Source of the DNA: Maritimibacter sp. HL-12
Lineage (GTDB): Bacteria; Pseudomonadota; Alphaproteobacteria; Rhodobacterales; Rhodobacteraceae
Assembly (NCBI RefSeq): GCF_900177545.1
Contig: NZ_FXBQ01000001.1
Coordinates: forward strand, 1,506,122 to 1,570,121
Length of the DNA stretch: 64,000 bases
Direction of reading: 5' to 3'
The translations under genes and the position numbers were made by a program. Under the pieces are notes generated by a model. The model saw only the letters and a list, made by a program, of their open reading frames with translations, did not search any database and was not told the DNA's origin. Shown here in pieces: positions 49,255 through 58,600 of this stretch (the first letter of the stretch is position 1; the number at the start of each line of letters is the position of its first letter).

Positions 49255-51119
49255 GCAGATTTTGCCCGTTCCATTTGCTTCAGCTTGGCAAGAATCAGGG
49301 TCAATGCCGCGGGCGTCATCCCCTCGATGCGACCGGCATGTGCAATGGTTTCGGGCTGCACGCGCGTGAGCTTGCCGCTCAATTCCCGCGTAAGGCCATT
49401 CAGGCTTTCATAGTCGAAGTCGGGCGGAATCCGTTGCGCTTCATCGCGCTGAAGCGCCTCTACTTCCTTTTTCTGCCTGGCGATGTAGTTCGCATAGAGC
49501 GCGTCCTTTTCAACCTGCCTCCGTATCTCGGGCGGAGTCGGCGGAAAATCCGTATCCTCCAGACCAAGCATGTCGAAAGTCATTCCCGGAAGAGAAAGCA
49601 CCTCGAACCCGGTGCGGCGTGATCCGTCATCGCTGACATTCACGCCCAAGTCGCGCACATCGCGTGACGAGTACGAGAGCGCCGCCAGGGCGCCCTTCGC
49701 CGTCTCGAGGAGGTCCATCTTCTTCAGGAATGACTGGCGACGGTCGTCCGAGATCGCACCCAACGATATCGCCAGCGGAGTCAACCTCTGGTCGGCGTTG
49801 TCGGCGCGCAGGGAAAGCCGGTATTCCGCGCGCGACGTGAACATCCTGTAGGGCTCCGTGACTCCGCGGGTGACAAGATCGTCGACCATCACGCCGATAT
49901 AGGACATCATCCTGCTGAAGATCACCGGCTCACGCCCCAGTGCCTTTTGCGCCGCATTAAGCCCCGCAACCATTCCCTGCGCCGCAGCTTCCTCGTAGCC
50001 GGTTGTTCCATTGATCTGGCCAGCAAAAAACAGCTGTGGAACGGCCTTGACCTCGAGGGTCTGGCTCAGCGCCCTTGGGTCCACGTAATCATATTCGATG
50101 GCATAGCCCGGTTGCAGAATCCGTGCGCCTTCCAGCCCCCTGATCGAACGCACGTAGTCTTCCTGAACCTGTTCCGGAAGCGACGTTGAGATCCCGTTTG
50201 GATAGACCGTATCGTCATCCAGCCCCTCGGGTTCGAGAAAGACCTGATGCGAGGATTTCTCGGAAAACCTCACCACCTTGTCTTCGATCGAAGGGCAATA
50301 GCGCGGCCCGACGCCGTCGATATGGCCGCCATACATCGCGGAGCGCCCAAGGTTCTTCTGGATGATCTCATGCGTCTTTTCGTTGGTATGGGTGATCCCG
50401 CACGAGATTTGCCGTGCCACCGGACGCTGGTTCAAAAACGAGAACATTTCCGGCTCATCGTCACCGGGCTGGGAGTCAACCACATCCCAGTTGATTGTTT
50501 TCCCGTCCAGTCGCGGCGGCGTTCCGGTCTTCAACCGCCCAAGCGGCAACCCGATGTCGTCTATCTGCTCGGCCAGGCGTACAGAGGGTCGGTCGCCCAT
50601 CCGTCCACCGGCAGATTGCCGGTCGCCGATATGAATGATCCCACGAAGAAACGTTCCGGTGGTCAGGATTACGGCCTTTGCCCCCAATTCCACACCATCC
50701 GCAAACCGAATCCCAGTCACCGCCGTCCCGGAAAAAAGAAGCTCCTGGACCTCGCCCTCAAGCAATTCCAATCCAGCCGCCCGGTGAATTTCGTTCGCCA
50801 TCGCGGCTCGATACAATTTTCGATCTGCCTGGGCGCGCGGCCCCTGCACGGCCGGGCCCTTGCTTCGATTCAAGAGGCGGTATTGGATCCCCGCCTGATC
50901 GGCAACCCGCGCCATCGCGCCATCAAGCGCGTCGATCTCGCGCACCAGATGGCCTTTTCCCAGCCCACCGATTGCGGGGTTGCATGACATGACGCCCAAA
51001 TCGGTAGCGCGCAGCGTGATCAACGCGGTGCGTGCGCCAACGCGCGCCGCTGCCAGCGCCGCCTCGGCACCGGCGTGACCACCGCCAACCACAATCACAT
51101 CGAAGTCTGGATGTTTCAC
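49251..51119 (-). CDS. mnmG: tRNA uridine-5-carboxymethylaminomethyl modification enzyme MnmG (GidA)
   Basis: MnmG works with MnmE to modify U34 of tRNAs. The protein has the FAD-binding start [22 protein letters not shown] and the conserved [27 protein letters not shown] and the C-terminal domain that contacts MnmE follow. Two GTG starts are possible. GTG 51119 (MKHPDFD..., 622 residues) has AAGGAG eight bases upstream and is preferred. GTG 51128 ([10 protein letters not shown]..., 625 residues) has that same AAGGAG directly against it. Both lie within a perfect parS palindrome. The mnmE stop is about 25 bp upstream. Confidence 0.96.
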   Translation of the reverse strand: MKHPDFDVIVVGGGHAGAEAALAAARVGARTALITLRATDLGVMSCNPAIGGLGKGHLVREIDALDGAMARVADQAGIQYRLLNRSKGPAVQGPRAQADRKLYRAAMANEIHRAAGLELLEGEVQELLFSGTAVTGIRFADGVELGAKAVILTTGTFLRGIIHIGDRQSAGGRMGDRPSVRLAEQIDDIGLPLGRLKTGTPPRLDGKTINWDVVDSQPGDDEPEMFSFLNQRPVARQISCGITHTNEKTHEIIQKNLGRSAMYGGHIDGVGPRYCPSIEDKVVRFSEKSSHQVFLEPEGLDDDTVYPNGISTSLPEQVQEDYVRSIRGLEGARILQPGYAIEYDYVDPRALSQTLEVKAVPQLFFAGQINGTTGYEEAAAQGMVAGLNAAQKALGREPVIFSRMMSYIGVMVDDLVTRGVTEPYRMFTSRAEYRLSLRADNADQRLTPLAISLGAISDDRRQSFLKKMDLLETAKGALAALSYSSRDVRDLGVNVSDDGSRRTGFEVLSLPGMTFDMLGLEDTDFPPTPPEIRRQVEKDALYANYIARQKKEVEALQRDEAQRIPPDFDYESLNGLTRELSGKLTRVQPETIAHAGRIEGMTPAALTLILAKLKQMERAKSA

Positions 51120-51127
51120 GTGAAACA
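51112..51127. promoter_or_regulatory. parS site overlapping the mnmG start codon
   Basis: A second perfect TGTTTCACGTGAAACA. Its central CACGTG supplies the GTG that best fits as the mnmG start codon, since AAGGAG lies eight bases upstream. ParB binding and translation initiation signals are therefore encoded by the same 16 bp. It is 3.4 kb from the presumed oriC. Confidence 0.93.
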
Positions 51128-51143
51128 CTCCTTGCTACCGCGT

Positions 51144-52424
51144 CTACTTGCCGAGACAGAAGCTGGCAAAAATCTCGTCGAGGATGTTTTCCACATCGAT
51201 GCGACCGACAATCGAGTCAAGAGCCCTGACGGAAAACCGCAATTCCTCGGCCGCGAGCTCGGATCTCTCGCCTCCCAGCGATACCTCGATTCGCGCCCGC
51301 TCCAAAGCGCCAACCGCGCGGGAGATTGCCGCCGCATGCCGTGTCCGGATTGCGGTTCCTGCCAAGGCGGAGCGCTTCTCAAGCACCGACTGGATCCGGC
51401 CCACGAGAACACCGATGCCCTCCCCCGTCTTTCCGGAAACCGCAAATCCCGCGGCGCCAAGATCAGCCTTGCCGTGCACCAGAATGTCCTCCGGCTCCGG
51501 CGCAAGCCCAACGCCGGAATACCCGTCCGCCAGGAGAAATACGCGAAGGTCTGCGGCCTCTGCCCGCTGAACCGCACGCTGGATCCCGATACCTTCGATT
51601 TCATCCTCGGCCTTGCGCAACCCGGCAGTATCGAGAACCGTAACCGGAAGACCACCAAGATTCATACGAACCTCGATGACGTCCCGCGTCGTTCCGGCCT
51701 TTTCCGAGGTGATCGCGGCGTCTCTCCCCGCCAATGCGTTCAGCAACGTCGACTTTCCAGCATTTGGAGGCCCGACGATGGCCACTTCAAAGCCCTCTCG
51801 AATGCGTTCCGCGATCCCCACTCCGGCTCTCTCTTGTTCCAGCGATTCGAGAACCCGGTCAATCAATGACAGAACTTCAGGTGCCACATCGACCGGCACA
51901 TCCTCATCCACGAAATCTATGGTGGCTTCCAGCAAAGCCGCCGCGCGGATCAGATCACTGCGCCAGGCATCGGCCTTTTCCCCGAGCGCCCCGGAGAGAA
52001 CCCGGTATGCCTGAGCCCTTTGCGCCTCGGTCTCGGCATCGATGAGATCGGCCAGGCCTTCCACCTGGGCCAAGTCCAGTTGGCCGTTCTCCAACGCCCG
52101 CCGGGTAAATTCCCCCGGCTCGGCCAAACGCAGCCCCTCCATCGCGGACAAAGCATCGAGCACGGCATCAACAACCGCAAGCGACCCATGCAGATGGAGC
52201 TCGATGACAGCTTCGCCGGTGAAGCTGTGCTTCTCCGCGAATCGAAGCACGAAAGCCTGATCTATGGGTTGGCCCAGCGCGTTTCTGAGCACGCGAAGGC
52301 CACGGCTTTCCGGCAAGTCTCCGCAAAGTGCAGAAGCCGCATCGAAGGCGGCCGCACCCGAAATCCGGATGATCGCAACGCCCGCTTTTCCGCGAGCGGT
52401 TGCCAATGCAAAAATTGTATCCAT
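51144..52424 (-). CDS. mnmE: tRNA modification GTPase MnmE (TrmE)
   Basis: MnmE is the GTPase partner of MnmG. The 426-residue protein has an N-terminal tetrahydrofolate-binding domain ([20 protein letters not shown]), a helical domain, and an inserted G domain with GPPNAGKST (218-226) and DTAG (265-268). It ends in CLGK (423-426), the version here of the invariant C-terminal CxGK motif. The start ATG is used; a GTG directly before it is also in frame. Rho lies 27 bp upstream on the same strand. Confidence 0.97.
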   Translation of the reverse strand: MDTIFALATARGKAGVAIIRISGAAAFDAASALCGDLPESRGLRVLRNALGQPIDQAFVLRFAEKHSFTGEAVIELHLHGSLAVVDAVLDALSAMEGLRLAEPGEFTRRALENGQLDLAQVEGLADLIDAETEAQRAQAYRVLSGALGEKADAWRSDLIRAAALLEATIDFVDEDVPVDVAPEVLSLIDRVLESLEQERAGVGIAERIREGFEVAIVGPPNAGKSTLLNALAGRDAAITSEKAGTTRDVIEVRMNLGGLPVTVLDTAGLRKAEDEIEGIGIQRAVQRAEAADLRVFLLADGYSGVGLAPEPEDILVHGKADLGAAGFAVSGKTGEGIGVLVGRIQSVLEKRSALAGTAIRTRHAAAISRAVGALERARIEVSLGGERSELAAEELRFSVRALDSIVGRIDVENILDEIFASFCLGK

Positions 52425-52451
52425 CACTCCAAACCGTTGGAGTCGGGCAAA

Positions 52452-53720
52452 TCAGGCGTTCATCGAGTCGAAGAACTCTGCGTTGCTCTTGGTTTGTTTC
52501 AGCTTTGAAAGCAGGAATTCGATGGCGTCCGTCGTCCCCATCGGGTTCAGGATCCGGCGCAGCACGTAGGTCTTTTGCAGATCCTTCGGCAGGACCAGCA
52601 GCTCCTCTTTCCGGGTGCCCGATTTCAGGATGTCGATCGCCGGGAAGATCCGTTTGTCCGACACTTTGCGATCCAGAACGAGCTCGCTGTTGCCGGTGCC
52701 CTTGAATTCCTCGAAGATGACCTCGTCCATCCGGCTTCCGGTATCAATCAGCGCCGTGGCAATGATCGTCAGTGATCCGCCTTCCTCGATGTTGCGCGCT
52801 GCGCCGAAAAACCGCTTGGGCCGCTGCAATGCGTTTGCATCGACACCGCCCGTCAAAACCTTGCCGGATGACGGTACGACGGTGTTGTAGGCACGCCCGA
52901 GGCGGGTGATGGAATCCAGCAAGATCACCACATCTCGCTTGTGCTCGACCAGCCGCTTGGCCTTTTCGATCACCATCTCCGCAACCGCCACGTGCCGGGT
53001 TGCCGGTTCATCGAAAGTCGACGAAACCACTTCGCCTTTCACCGACCGTTTCATGTCGGTGACCTCTTCCGGCCGCTCGTCGATCAGCAGAACGATCAGG
53101 TAGCAATCGGGGTGATTCGTTGCGATCGACTGGGCGATATTCTGAAGAAGAACGGTCTTGCCCGTCCGGGGCGGCGCAACGATGAGCGACCGCTGGCCTT
53201 TACCGATTGGCGCGACCAGGTCGATGATCCTCGCCGACCGGTCCTTGAGCGTCGGGTCCTCGATTTCCATCTTGAACCGTTCATCCGGGTGCAGCGGCGT
53301 CAGGTTATCGAATGCAACCTTGTGACGCGCTACTTCCGGATCGGTGAAGTTGATCTTCTCGACGTGCGTGATCGCGAAATAGTTCTCGTTCTCCCCCGGC
53401 GACGAAATCACGCCTTCGACGGTATCGCCCGTGCGCAGGGAATGCTTCCGGATCATCTCGGGCGACATGTAGATGTCATCCGGACCCGGCAGGTAGTTCG
53501 CTTCCGGCGACCGCAGGAACCCGAACCCGTCTTGCAAGACCTCCAGCACGCCTTCTCCGCCGATCTCCCAGCCGTCTTCCGCGCGTTCCTTGAGGATCGA
53601 GAACATCATCTCGCCCTTGCGCATCGTCGAGGCATTCTCGATCTCAAGATCCTCCGCCATCGCAAGAAGGTCTTTCGGGCTCTGCGCCTTGAGATCAGAA
53701 AGATTCAAACGTTCGGTCAT
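52452..53720 (-). CDS. rho: transcription termination factor Rho
   Basis: Rho is the hexameric RNA helicase that ends transcription at many genes. The 422-residue protein has the N-terminal SAP-like helical part ([22 protein letters not shown]) and the RNA-binding cold-shock-like [23 protein letters not shown]. Walker A APPRTGKT is at 182-189, and the Q/R loop motifs follow. The start is the ATG of MTERLNL. Several gene pairs in the window have no room for intrinsic terminators, so Rho probably matters for them. Confidence 0.97.
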   Translation of the reverse strand: MTERLNLSDLKAQSPKDLLAMAEDLEIENASTMRKGEMMFSILKERAEDGWEIGGEGVLEVLQDGFGFLRSPEANYLPGPDDIYMSPEMIRKHSLRTGDTVEGVISSPGENENYFAITHVEKINFTDPEVARHKVAFDNLTPLHPDERFKMEIEDPTLKDRSARIIDLVAPIGKGQRSLIVAPPRTGKTVLLQNIAQSIATNHPDCYLIVLLIDERPEEVTDMKRSVKGEVVSSTFDEPATRHVAVAEMVIEKAKRLVEHKRDVVILLDSITRLGRAYNTVVPSSGKVLTGGVDANALQRPKRFFGAARNIEEGGSLTIIATALIDTGSRMDEVIFEEFKGTGNSELVLDRKVSDKRIFPAIDILKSGTRKEELLVLPKDLQKTYVLRRILNPMGTTDAIEFLLSKLKQTKSNAEFFDSMNA

Positions 53721-53836
53721 TGGAACACCCATGGACGGCGCATCGAGCGCGGTCGGAATTGAATTGGGAAACATACGGGCCGGACGGACCGTCTGGCGCG
53801 GTACATAGTGCGGTCACGGGATGGTGTCAATCTGGC

Positions 53837-54286
53837 TCAGAACTTCACGATCACCGCAAAAACGATCACCAGCATCAGGATCGTCGGGAACTCGTTCATC
53901 ATCCGGTACCGCTTGCCGGGCAGCGCATTCGTTCCCGCGACGAATTCCTTGCGCCGCGCCGCAAGCCACATGTGAAACCAGGTCATCAACACGACCGATG
54001 CACCCTTCGCATAGGGCCATACCGCCGTCCAATCGACGATCCCGGGCGTGAAGACCAGCATCAGGCCAAACAGCCAGGCCGCGATCATCGACGGATTCAT
54101 GATCGCCTTGAGCAACCTGCGTTCCATGGTCTGAAACATCACATCCGTGGTCGACCCGGGTTCGACCTGCTCGACGTGATAGACGAAAAGCCGTGGAAGA
54201 TAGAACAGGCCGGCCATCCATGTGATCACCGCGATGACGTGAAGCGATTTCGACCAGACGTAGAAGCCCGACAGCCAGTCCAACAT
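53837..54286 (-). CDS. hemJ: protoporphyrinogen oxidase HemJ
   Basis: HemJ oxidises protoporphyrinogen IX in bacteria lacking HemY- or HemG-type oxidases. The 149-residue membrane protein has four helices and the conserved H16 (SKSLHVIAVITWMAGLFYLPR) with R32, plus FHMWLA and a C-terminal FPTILMLVIV segment. It lies 116 bp from rho and directly borders the presumed origin. In Caulobacter a similar gene is found with hemE at this place; hemE is not present here. Confidence 0.93.
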   Translation of the reverse strand: MLDWLSGFYVWSKSLHVIAVITWMAGLFYLPRLFVYHVEQVEPGSTTDVMFQTMERRLLKAIMNPSMIAAWLFGLMLVFTPGIVDWTAVWPYAKGASVVLMTWFHMWLAARRKEFVAGTNALPGKRYRMMNEFPTILMLVIVFAVIVKF

Positions 54287-54321
54287 GTTCTCAGCCTTTC
54301 CGGGCGATGATCTCTCCTCCC

Positions 54322-54366
54322 TTCTTAAATAAAGAATATAAGAAGAAAAGAGTTGTTGTTTTCTTA
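54322..54366. other. A/T-rich block, candidate DNA-unwinding element
   Basis: About 45 bp of roughly 80% A+T, including TTAAATAAAGAATATAAG, in a region that is otherwise GC-rich. It lies 15 bp from the first DnaA-like boxes, the spacing expected for the site opened by DnaA. Confidence 0.55.
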
Positions 54367-54380
54367 GGCCCTGTGGAGCG

Positions 54381-54403
54381 TGTGGATTACAGGGTTATCC
54401 CCA
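54381..54403. promoter_or_regulatory. pair of near-consensus DnaA boxes
   Basis: Two 9-mers, each one base from TTATCCACA, lie in opposite orientation: complement of 54381-54389 (TAATCCACA) and 54395-54403 (TTATCCCCA). They lie just downstream of the A/T-rich block and are the best cluster in the region. Confidence 0.5.
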
Positions 54404-54688
54404 ATTTCATACAAATTGAAACCGGGCCCCCGTGCCAGCTCAAGAATTTGCGCGAAGAAAAATAACATTGATGTTTCAATAGGATAAAGGAAATTGTCCC
54501 TGATTTGAGAGGAGGCAACCTTTGGGTTGCACCGATTCCTCCCGGGCTGCGAGCAAGTCTATCCCCAGTGCATGAAACTCCGCCGAAGCCGGTATGAATG
54601 ACCGGGCTTTCCACAAGGTCGGTTGGCGGGCTAAGTGTTGGCTGTCGCCGCACGGGAACAAACCGCGCATATCCACAAGGTTGCCTAC

Positions 54689-55288
54689 ATGCCGAAACCC
54701 TTCATCCTGGCTTCCGCCTCCGAGATCCGGGGGCAATTGCTTCGCAACGCGGGGCTCGATATCGAAATCAAACCGGCGCGCATTGATGAAGGTGCCATCA
54801 GGGCCAGCCTTGAGGCGGAATCTGCCAGCCCCCGAGACGTCGCCGATACCCTTGCGGAATACAAGGCGATGCGGATTTCGAGCGGCAATCCGGGCGCGCT
54901 GGTTCTGGGCTGCGATCAGGTTGCAGACTTCAAAGGCGCGATCCTGTCGAAACCGGAAACGCCAGAAAGCGCGGGAAAACAGCTTCGCATGCTTTCGGGG
55001 CAAACCCACAAGCTGCTCTCGGCTGCCGTGCTCTATGCCGACGGGGAGCCGAAATGGCGGCATGTTGGCGTGGTCCAGCTCACCATGCGCCCGCTATCGG
55101 ACACCTATGTTTCATCCTACCTCGAGCGAAACTGGGAAAGTGTCCGCCACGCCGTCGGGGCCTACAAGCTGGAGGAGGAAGGCGTGCGCTTGTTCTCGCG
55201 CATCGACGGCGACTATTTCCACGTTTTGGGGTTACCGCTCACTGAGCTCTTGTCATTCCTGATCGAGACTGGCGAACTGGAGATATGA
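54689..55288 (+). CDS. Maf-family nucleotide pyrophosphatase
   Basis: A protein of 199 residues starting MPKPFILASASEIRGQLL with the Maf motif, ARIDEGAIR, LVLGCDQVADFKG and the LSGQTHKLLSAAVL segment. Maf proteins hydrolyse dTTP/UTP or modified nucleotides; the SAS-x-x-R pattern is present with E in place of the usual P. It is first in maf-aroE-coaE-dnaQ, immediately right of the origin, and overlaps aroE by 4 bp. The ATG was chosen because codons upstream belong to the origin region. Confidence 0.92.
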   Translation: MPKPFILASASEIRGQLLRNAGLDIEIKPARIDEGAIRASLEAESASPRDVADTLAEYKAMRISSGNPGALVLGCDQVADFKGAILSKPETPESAGKQLRMLSGQTHKLLSAAVLYADGEPKWRHVGVVQLTMRPLSDTYVSSYLERNWESVRHAVGAYKLEEEGVRLFSRIDGDYFHVLGLPLTELLSFLIETGELEI

Positions 55289-56130
55289 CGAACAGCCCCA
55301 TTCCCCTCGCCGGGATCCTGCAGAGCCCGGATCAGCCCAGCCCGATCACGGCGCTCTATGATCATTGGCTGACTGTAAAGGCGATCCCGGGGCGCTATGT
55401 TCCCCTCACCGTCAAGCCGGAGTCGCTTGGCGAGGTCATTCAGGTGTTGCCGAAGGCCGGGTTTGTCGGGCTGAACGTTTCGCCGCCCTTCCAGAAAATG
55501 GTGCTCGACCACGCCGACATCATCACCGACCGGGCCGCGCTGATGTCGGGCGCAAACACGATCATCTTTCGCCGTGACGGCAAGATTCACGCCGATAACA
55601 CGGATGGTTACGGCTTCATCGAGAATATCCGCCAGAGCGCACCCGGATGGAACCCGAAGTCGGGACCAGCCGCAATCATCGGTGCGGGCCGGGCTGCGCG
55701 CGAAGTGGTGGCGGCCCTGCTGGAGGTCGGCGTCGAGCAAATCCGGATCGCCAACCGGACCCGCCCAAGGGCGGAAGCCCTGCGTTCGGAGTTCGGAGGG
55801 CGATTGTCGGTAACCGATTGGATGAAGGCCGGAAACATCCTTGAGGGCGCCACCACCATCGTCAATGCCACCCCGCTTGGATCTCTGGGAAAGCCGGAGC
55901 TTCGAGTTCCCCTCGATGCTTTGCAAGCCGGTGCTGTCGTCAGTGACCTCGTGGTGGCACCCGCCGAAACCCGGCTTCTGCGCGCAGCGATCGACGCAGG
56001 ATGCTACCCGGTCGATGGGGTAGGCATGATTCTCTACCAGGCAGCACCGGCGTTCGAGCGCTGGTACGGATCGCGCCCGGAAGTCGATGCGCAAGCGCGC
56101 GAAGTCACTTCGGCGGCATTTGCACGATGA
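55285..56130 (+). CDS. aroE: shikimate dehydrogenase
   Basis: AroE reduces 3-dehydroshikimate with NADPH in the shikimate pathway. The 281-residue protein contains the substrate-binding lysine region GLNVSPPFQKMVL, ANTIIF, NTDGYGF, the nucleotide fold IIGAGRAAREVV and a final DGVGMILYQAAPAFERWYG. The usual GxNVTxPxK is here NVSPPFQK, a small deviation. Its ends overlap maf and coaE by 4 bp each (ATGA). Confidence 0.95.
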   Translation: MTNSPIPLAGILQSPDQPSPITALYDHWLTVKAIPGRYVPLTVKPESLGEVIQVLPKAGFVGLNVSPPFQKMVLDHADIITDRAALMSGANTIIFRRDGKIHADNTDGYGFIENIRQSAPGWNPKSGPAAIIGAGRAAREVVAALLEVGVEQIRIANRTRPRAEALRSEFGGRLSVTDWMKAGNILEGATTIVNATPLGSLGKPELRVPLDALQAGAVVSDLVVAPAETRLLRAAIDAGCYPVDGVGMILYQAAPAFERWYGSRPEVDAQAREVTSAAFAR

Positions 56131-56726
56131 AACGGCCTTTCGTGATCGGCCTCACCGGCTCAATCGGTATGGGCAAGACGACAACGGCGCGGCTGTTCGC
56201 TGATGCCGGCGTCCCGGTCTGGGATGCGGATGCCGCGGTCCACCGTCTCTATGCAAAAGGCGGCCCGGCTATAGATCCGCTCGGCGCACTTTGTCCCGAA
56301 GCCGTGCTCCGGGGTGAAGTGGACAGGAGCGCCCTGAAGGATTGGATCGCGCAAGATCCCACGGCGCTGCGCCGGATCGAAGCCATCGTTCATCCCCTCG
56401 TTGCCGAGGACAGGGCCCGGTTTATCTCGGCAGCGGATGCCGATATCGTGGTGATCGACGTGCCGCTTCTGTTCGAGGTCGGTGCCGAGGATGAGGTTGA
56501 TGCCATTGTCGTAGTGAGCGCCCCTCCCGAAACGCAGAAAGCCCGTGTTCTCGAGCGCGGCACCATGGATCAACACACCTTTGAAACCATTCTTGCCAAA
56601 CAGATGCCTGACGAAGAAAAACGCAAACGCGCCGATTACGTGATCGAGACCACTTCACTGGCGGCCGCGCGCGAAAAGGTGCGCGCCGTTCTCAAGAACA
56701 TCCGGGAAAACATGACCAATGCGTGA
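56127..56726 (+). CDS. coaE: dephospho-CoA kinase
   Basis: CoaE performs the last step of coenzyme A synthesis. The 199-residue protein has Walker A GSIGMGKT at 11-18, VWDADAAVHRLY and IDVPLLFE, all standard. It starts in an ATGA overlap with aroE and overlaps dnaQ by 8 bp. The maf-aroE-coaE-dnaQ series is a conserved origin-proximal operon in alphaproteobacteria. Confidence 0.96.
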   Translation: MKRPFVIGLTGSIGMGKTTTARLFADAGVPVWDADAAVHRLYAKGGPAIDPLGALCPEAVLRGEVDRSALKDWIAQDPTALRRIEAIVHPLVAEDRARFISAADADIVVIDVPLLFEVGAEDEVDAIVVVSAPPETQKARVLERGTMDQHTFETILAKQMPDEEKRKRADYVIETTSLAAAREKVRAVLKNIRENMTNA

Positions 56727-57420
56727 GATCGTCCTCGATACCGAAACCACCGGATTCGACCCGAAGACAGGCGATCGGATGGTCGAGATCGGCGCCGTCG
56801 AGTTGGTCAACCACATGCCGACGGGCCGCACCTTTCATCAATACATCAACCCCGAGCGAGACGTGCCGCAAGCGGCCTTCGAGGTTCATGGGCTGTCCGC
56901 CGAGTTCCTGCGCGATTACCCGGTGTTTCGTGATATTGCGGCGGCTTTCCTGGAATTTATCGGCGATGCGCCGCTGGTGATTCACAATGCGAAGTTCGAC
57001 GTGCCGTTCCTGAATGCCGAACTGGGCTGGTGCAATCACCCGATCATCCCGATGGAGCGCGCGATCGACACGCTTGATATTGCCCGCAAGAAGTATCCCG
57101 GCTCCCCGGCGTCGCTCGACGCTCTTTGCCGTCGTTTCAACATCGACAATTCACACCGAACGCTTCACGGCGCATTGCTCGACAGCGAGATTCTGGCGGA
57201 GGTCTATCTCGAACTGATTGGTGGCCGCCAGCCCGGGCTGGTGCTCGCGCACGATCCTTCGCAAAGCAACGAACGCATTCCGGGGGCCGAAGCCTGGCGG
57301 CCCTATCCCCGACCGTCGCCGATCGGCCCGAGGATCACCGACGAGGAAGCCGCCGCCCATGCGGCCTTCGTGGAGGCGTTGGGCGACGGCGCGATCTGGA
57401 AAAAGTTTCCGCTCAGTTAG
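56719..57420 (+). CDS. dnaQ: DNA polymerase III epsilon subunit (proofreading exonuclease)
   Basis: DnaQ is the 3'-5' proofreading exonuclease of the replicative polymerase. The 233-residue protein has ExoI REIVLDTETTGFD (D7, E9), the VIHNAKFDVPFLNAEL ExoII region and the NSHRTLHGALLDSEILAEVYL ExoIII region with catalytic H and D. It starts 8 bp before the coaE stop and overlaps the convergent secB by 8 bp. Confidence 0.96.
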   Translation: MREIVLDTETTGFDPKTGDRMVEIGAVELVNHMPTGRTFHQYINPERDVPQAAFEVHGLSAEFLRDYPVFRDIAAAFLEFIGDAPLVIHNAKFDVPFLNAELGWCNHPIIPMERAIDTLDIARKKYPGSPASLDALCRRFNIDNSHRTLHGALLDSEILAEVYLELIGGRQPGLVLAHDPSQSNERIPGAEAWRPYPRPSPIGPRITDEEAAAHAAFVEALGDGAIWKKFPLS

Positions 57421-57922
57421 TCGGGGTCTCGGCCTTTTCGGCGGCGGCTCGCCGGGCGATCTCCTGCCGGTAGAGCGCGAGGAAATCCACGCTGTCGAGA
57501 TTGACCGGAGGAAACCCGCCGTCGCGGGTCACGTCAGAGACGATCCGGCGAACGAAGGGGAACAGGAGGCGCGGGCATTCGATCAACAGAAAGGGGTGAA
57601 GCTGTGCTTCCGGCACGTTCTCGATATGGAAGATCCCGGCATAATCCAGTTCGAGCAGGAACAGCGGATCGCCAGACCCCTGATTTGTCGAGTTGACCTT
57701 GAACTTGGTGATCACTTCATACTGGTTCTCGGCCGTACGCTTCTTTGCATCGAGCGAAACCTCAACCGAGAGCTCGGGCTTGACCTCACCTTGCGCGCCC
57801 TTCTGCGCGAGGATGTTCTCGAAAGACATATCCCGGATAAACTGCGCGAGAGACTGCATTTTCACCGGGCTTTGCTGCGCCTGGCTTTCGGGATTGACGG
57901 TAGCGTTGGCTTCATCGGCCAT
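57413..57922 (-). CDS. secB: protein-export chaperone SecB
   Basis: SecB keeps precursor proteins unfolded and passes them to SecA. The 169-residue protein shows QSLAQFIRDMSFENILAQ, the VSLDAKKRTAENQYEVITKFKVN sheet region and PLFLLELDYAGIFHIEN. CPRLLFPFVRRIVSDVTRDGGFPPVNLDSVDF is the most conserved block. It is read towards dnaQ with an 8-bp overlap and lies 71 bp downstream of fxsA with a hairpin in between. Confidence 0.96.
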   Translation of the reverse strand: MADEANATVNPESQAQQSPVKMQSLAQFIRDMSFENILAQKGAQGEVKPELSVEVSLDAKKRTAENQYEVITKFKVNSTNQGSGDPLFLLELDYAGIFHIENVPEAQLHPFLLIECPRLLFPFVRRIVSDVTRDGGFPPVNLDSVDFLALYRQEIARRAAAEKAETPTN

Positions 57923-57950
57923 GATTATCTCCTGAAATCACGAATTTCGG

Positions 57951-57968
57951 GCTTCCTTAGCAGGAAGC
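57951..57968. promoter_or_regulatory. 7-bp perfect hairpin between fxsA and secB
   Basis: GCTTCCT (57951-57957) and AGGAAGC (57962-57968) pair around a four-base loop. On the secB strand it lies about 30 bp before the start codon and has no T run. It may be an intercistronic stability element or an operator that sets secB apart from fxsA. Confidence 0.4.
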
Positions 57969-57993
57969 AGCGAAACCGACAATGCGGAGCGGC

Positions 57994-58494
57994 TCAATGC
58001 TTGGTCCAGCCAGACGGGCCTTGCCTTGGCTCATGAGTTGGCCGTTTGGGCCCGGTGACATCCTCGAAGTCTCCGTCGATCACATCGCCGGGATCATCCG
58101 GCTGGAAGGGATCACGCCGAGTCTCGGCTCCCATGGTGAAGCTCTGCACCCGAACCCGCGCGCGCAGCTTGCGAAAAACCCAGCGGCGCACAGGCGGCAG
58201 GAGAAGCGCGAAGCCCAGAAAATCAGTGAAAAAACCGGGTGTCAGTAACAGGGCGCCGGAAAACAGAATCATCGCCCCGTGGGCAAGCGGTTCGGTCGGA
58301 TCACCGAGCGATTCAAAAGACCTGCGCAGATCGTTCAGGGCCGTGGCACCCTGCTGCCTCACGAGCCAGGACCCCAGAACCGCTGTTGCGATCACGATTG
58401 CAAGGGTCCATCCCAGCCCGATCGCGCCACCGATTTCAATGAAAAGGGCGATTTCGATCAGCGGAACCACGATGAACAGGACCAAAAGCAACAT
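57994..58494 (-). CDS. FxsA-family membrane protein
   Basis: A protein of 166 residues with an N-terminal pair of helices (MLLLVLFIVVPLIEIALFIEIG, then GWTLAIVIATAVLGSWLVRQQG). A further pair lies around residues 75-100 (GALLLTPGFFTDFLGFALLLPPVR), and the tail is polar. This is the FxsA layout; E. coli FxsA affects exclusion of phage T7 by F plasmids, but the normal role is unknown. It is divergent from timA (106 bp between starts) and precedes secB. Confidence 0.9.
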   Translation of the reverse strand: MLLLVLFIVVPLIEIALFIEIGGAIGLGWTLAIVIATAVLGSWLVRQQGATALNDLRRSFESLGDPTEPLAHGAMILFSGALLLTPGFFTDFLGFALLLPPVRRWVFRKLRARVRVQSFTMGAETRRDPFQPDDPGDVIDGDFEDVTGPKRPTHEPRQGPSGWTKH

Positions 58495-58600
58495 GACAAC
58501 CTCTTGAAGGTGAAACGGTGGAGTGGACTTGCCCCCACGGCTTGCCTACATATGTGCCACCTGCGCAGAAATTCCACCCGCGCATTGAAACGAGGTGTTC

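Larger units (their letters stand above)
54287..54688. other. probable chromosomal origin of replication (oriC)
   Basis: This is the only gene-free stretch above 300 bp. It holds a strongly A/T-rich block (54322-54366, roughly 80% A+T in a GC-rich region), a candidate unwinding element. DnaA-box-like 9-mers follow: TAATCCACA (complement of 54381-54389), TTATCCCCA (54395-54403), CTATCCCCA (54559-54567), CTTTCCACA (54607-54615) and ATATCCACA (54669-54677). A GCAACC/GGTTGC hairpin lies at 54515-54530. Genes diverge from here: rho to parB leftward, maf to dnaQ rightward, the order around Caulobacter Cori. No box is a perfect TTATCCACA, so the call rests on combined evidence. Confidence 0.68.
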
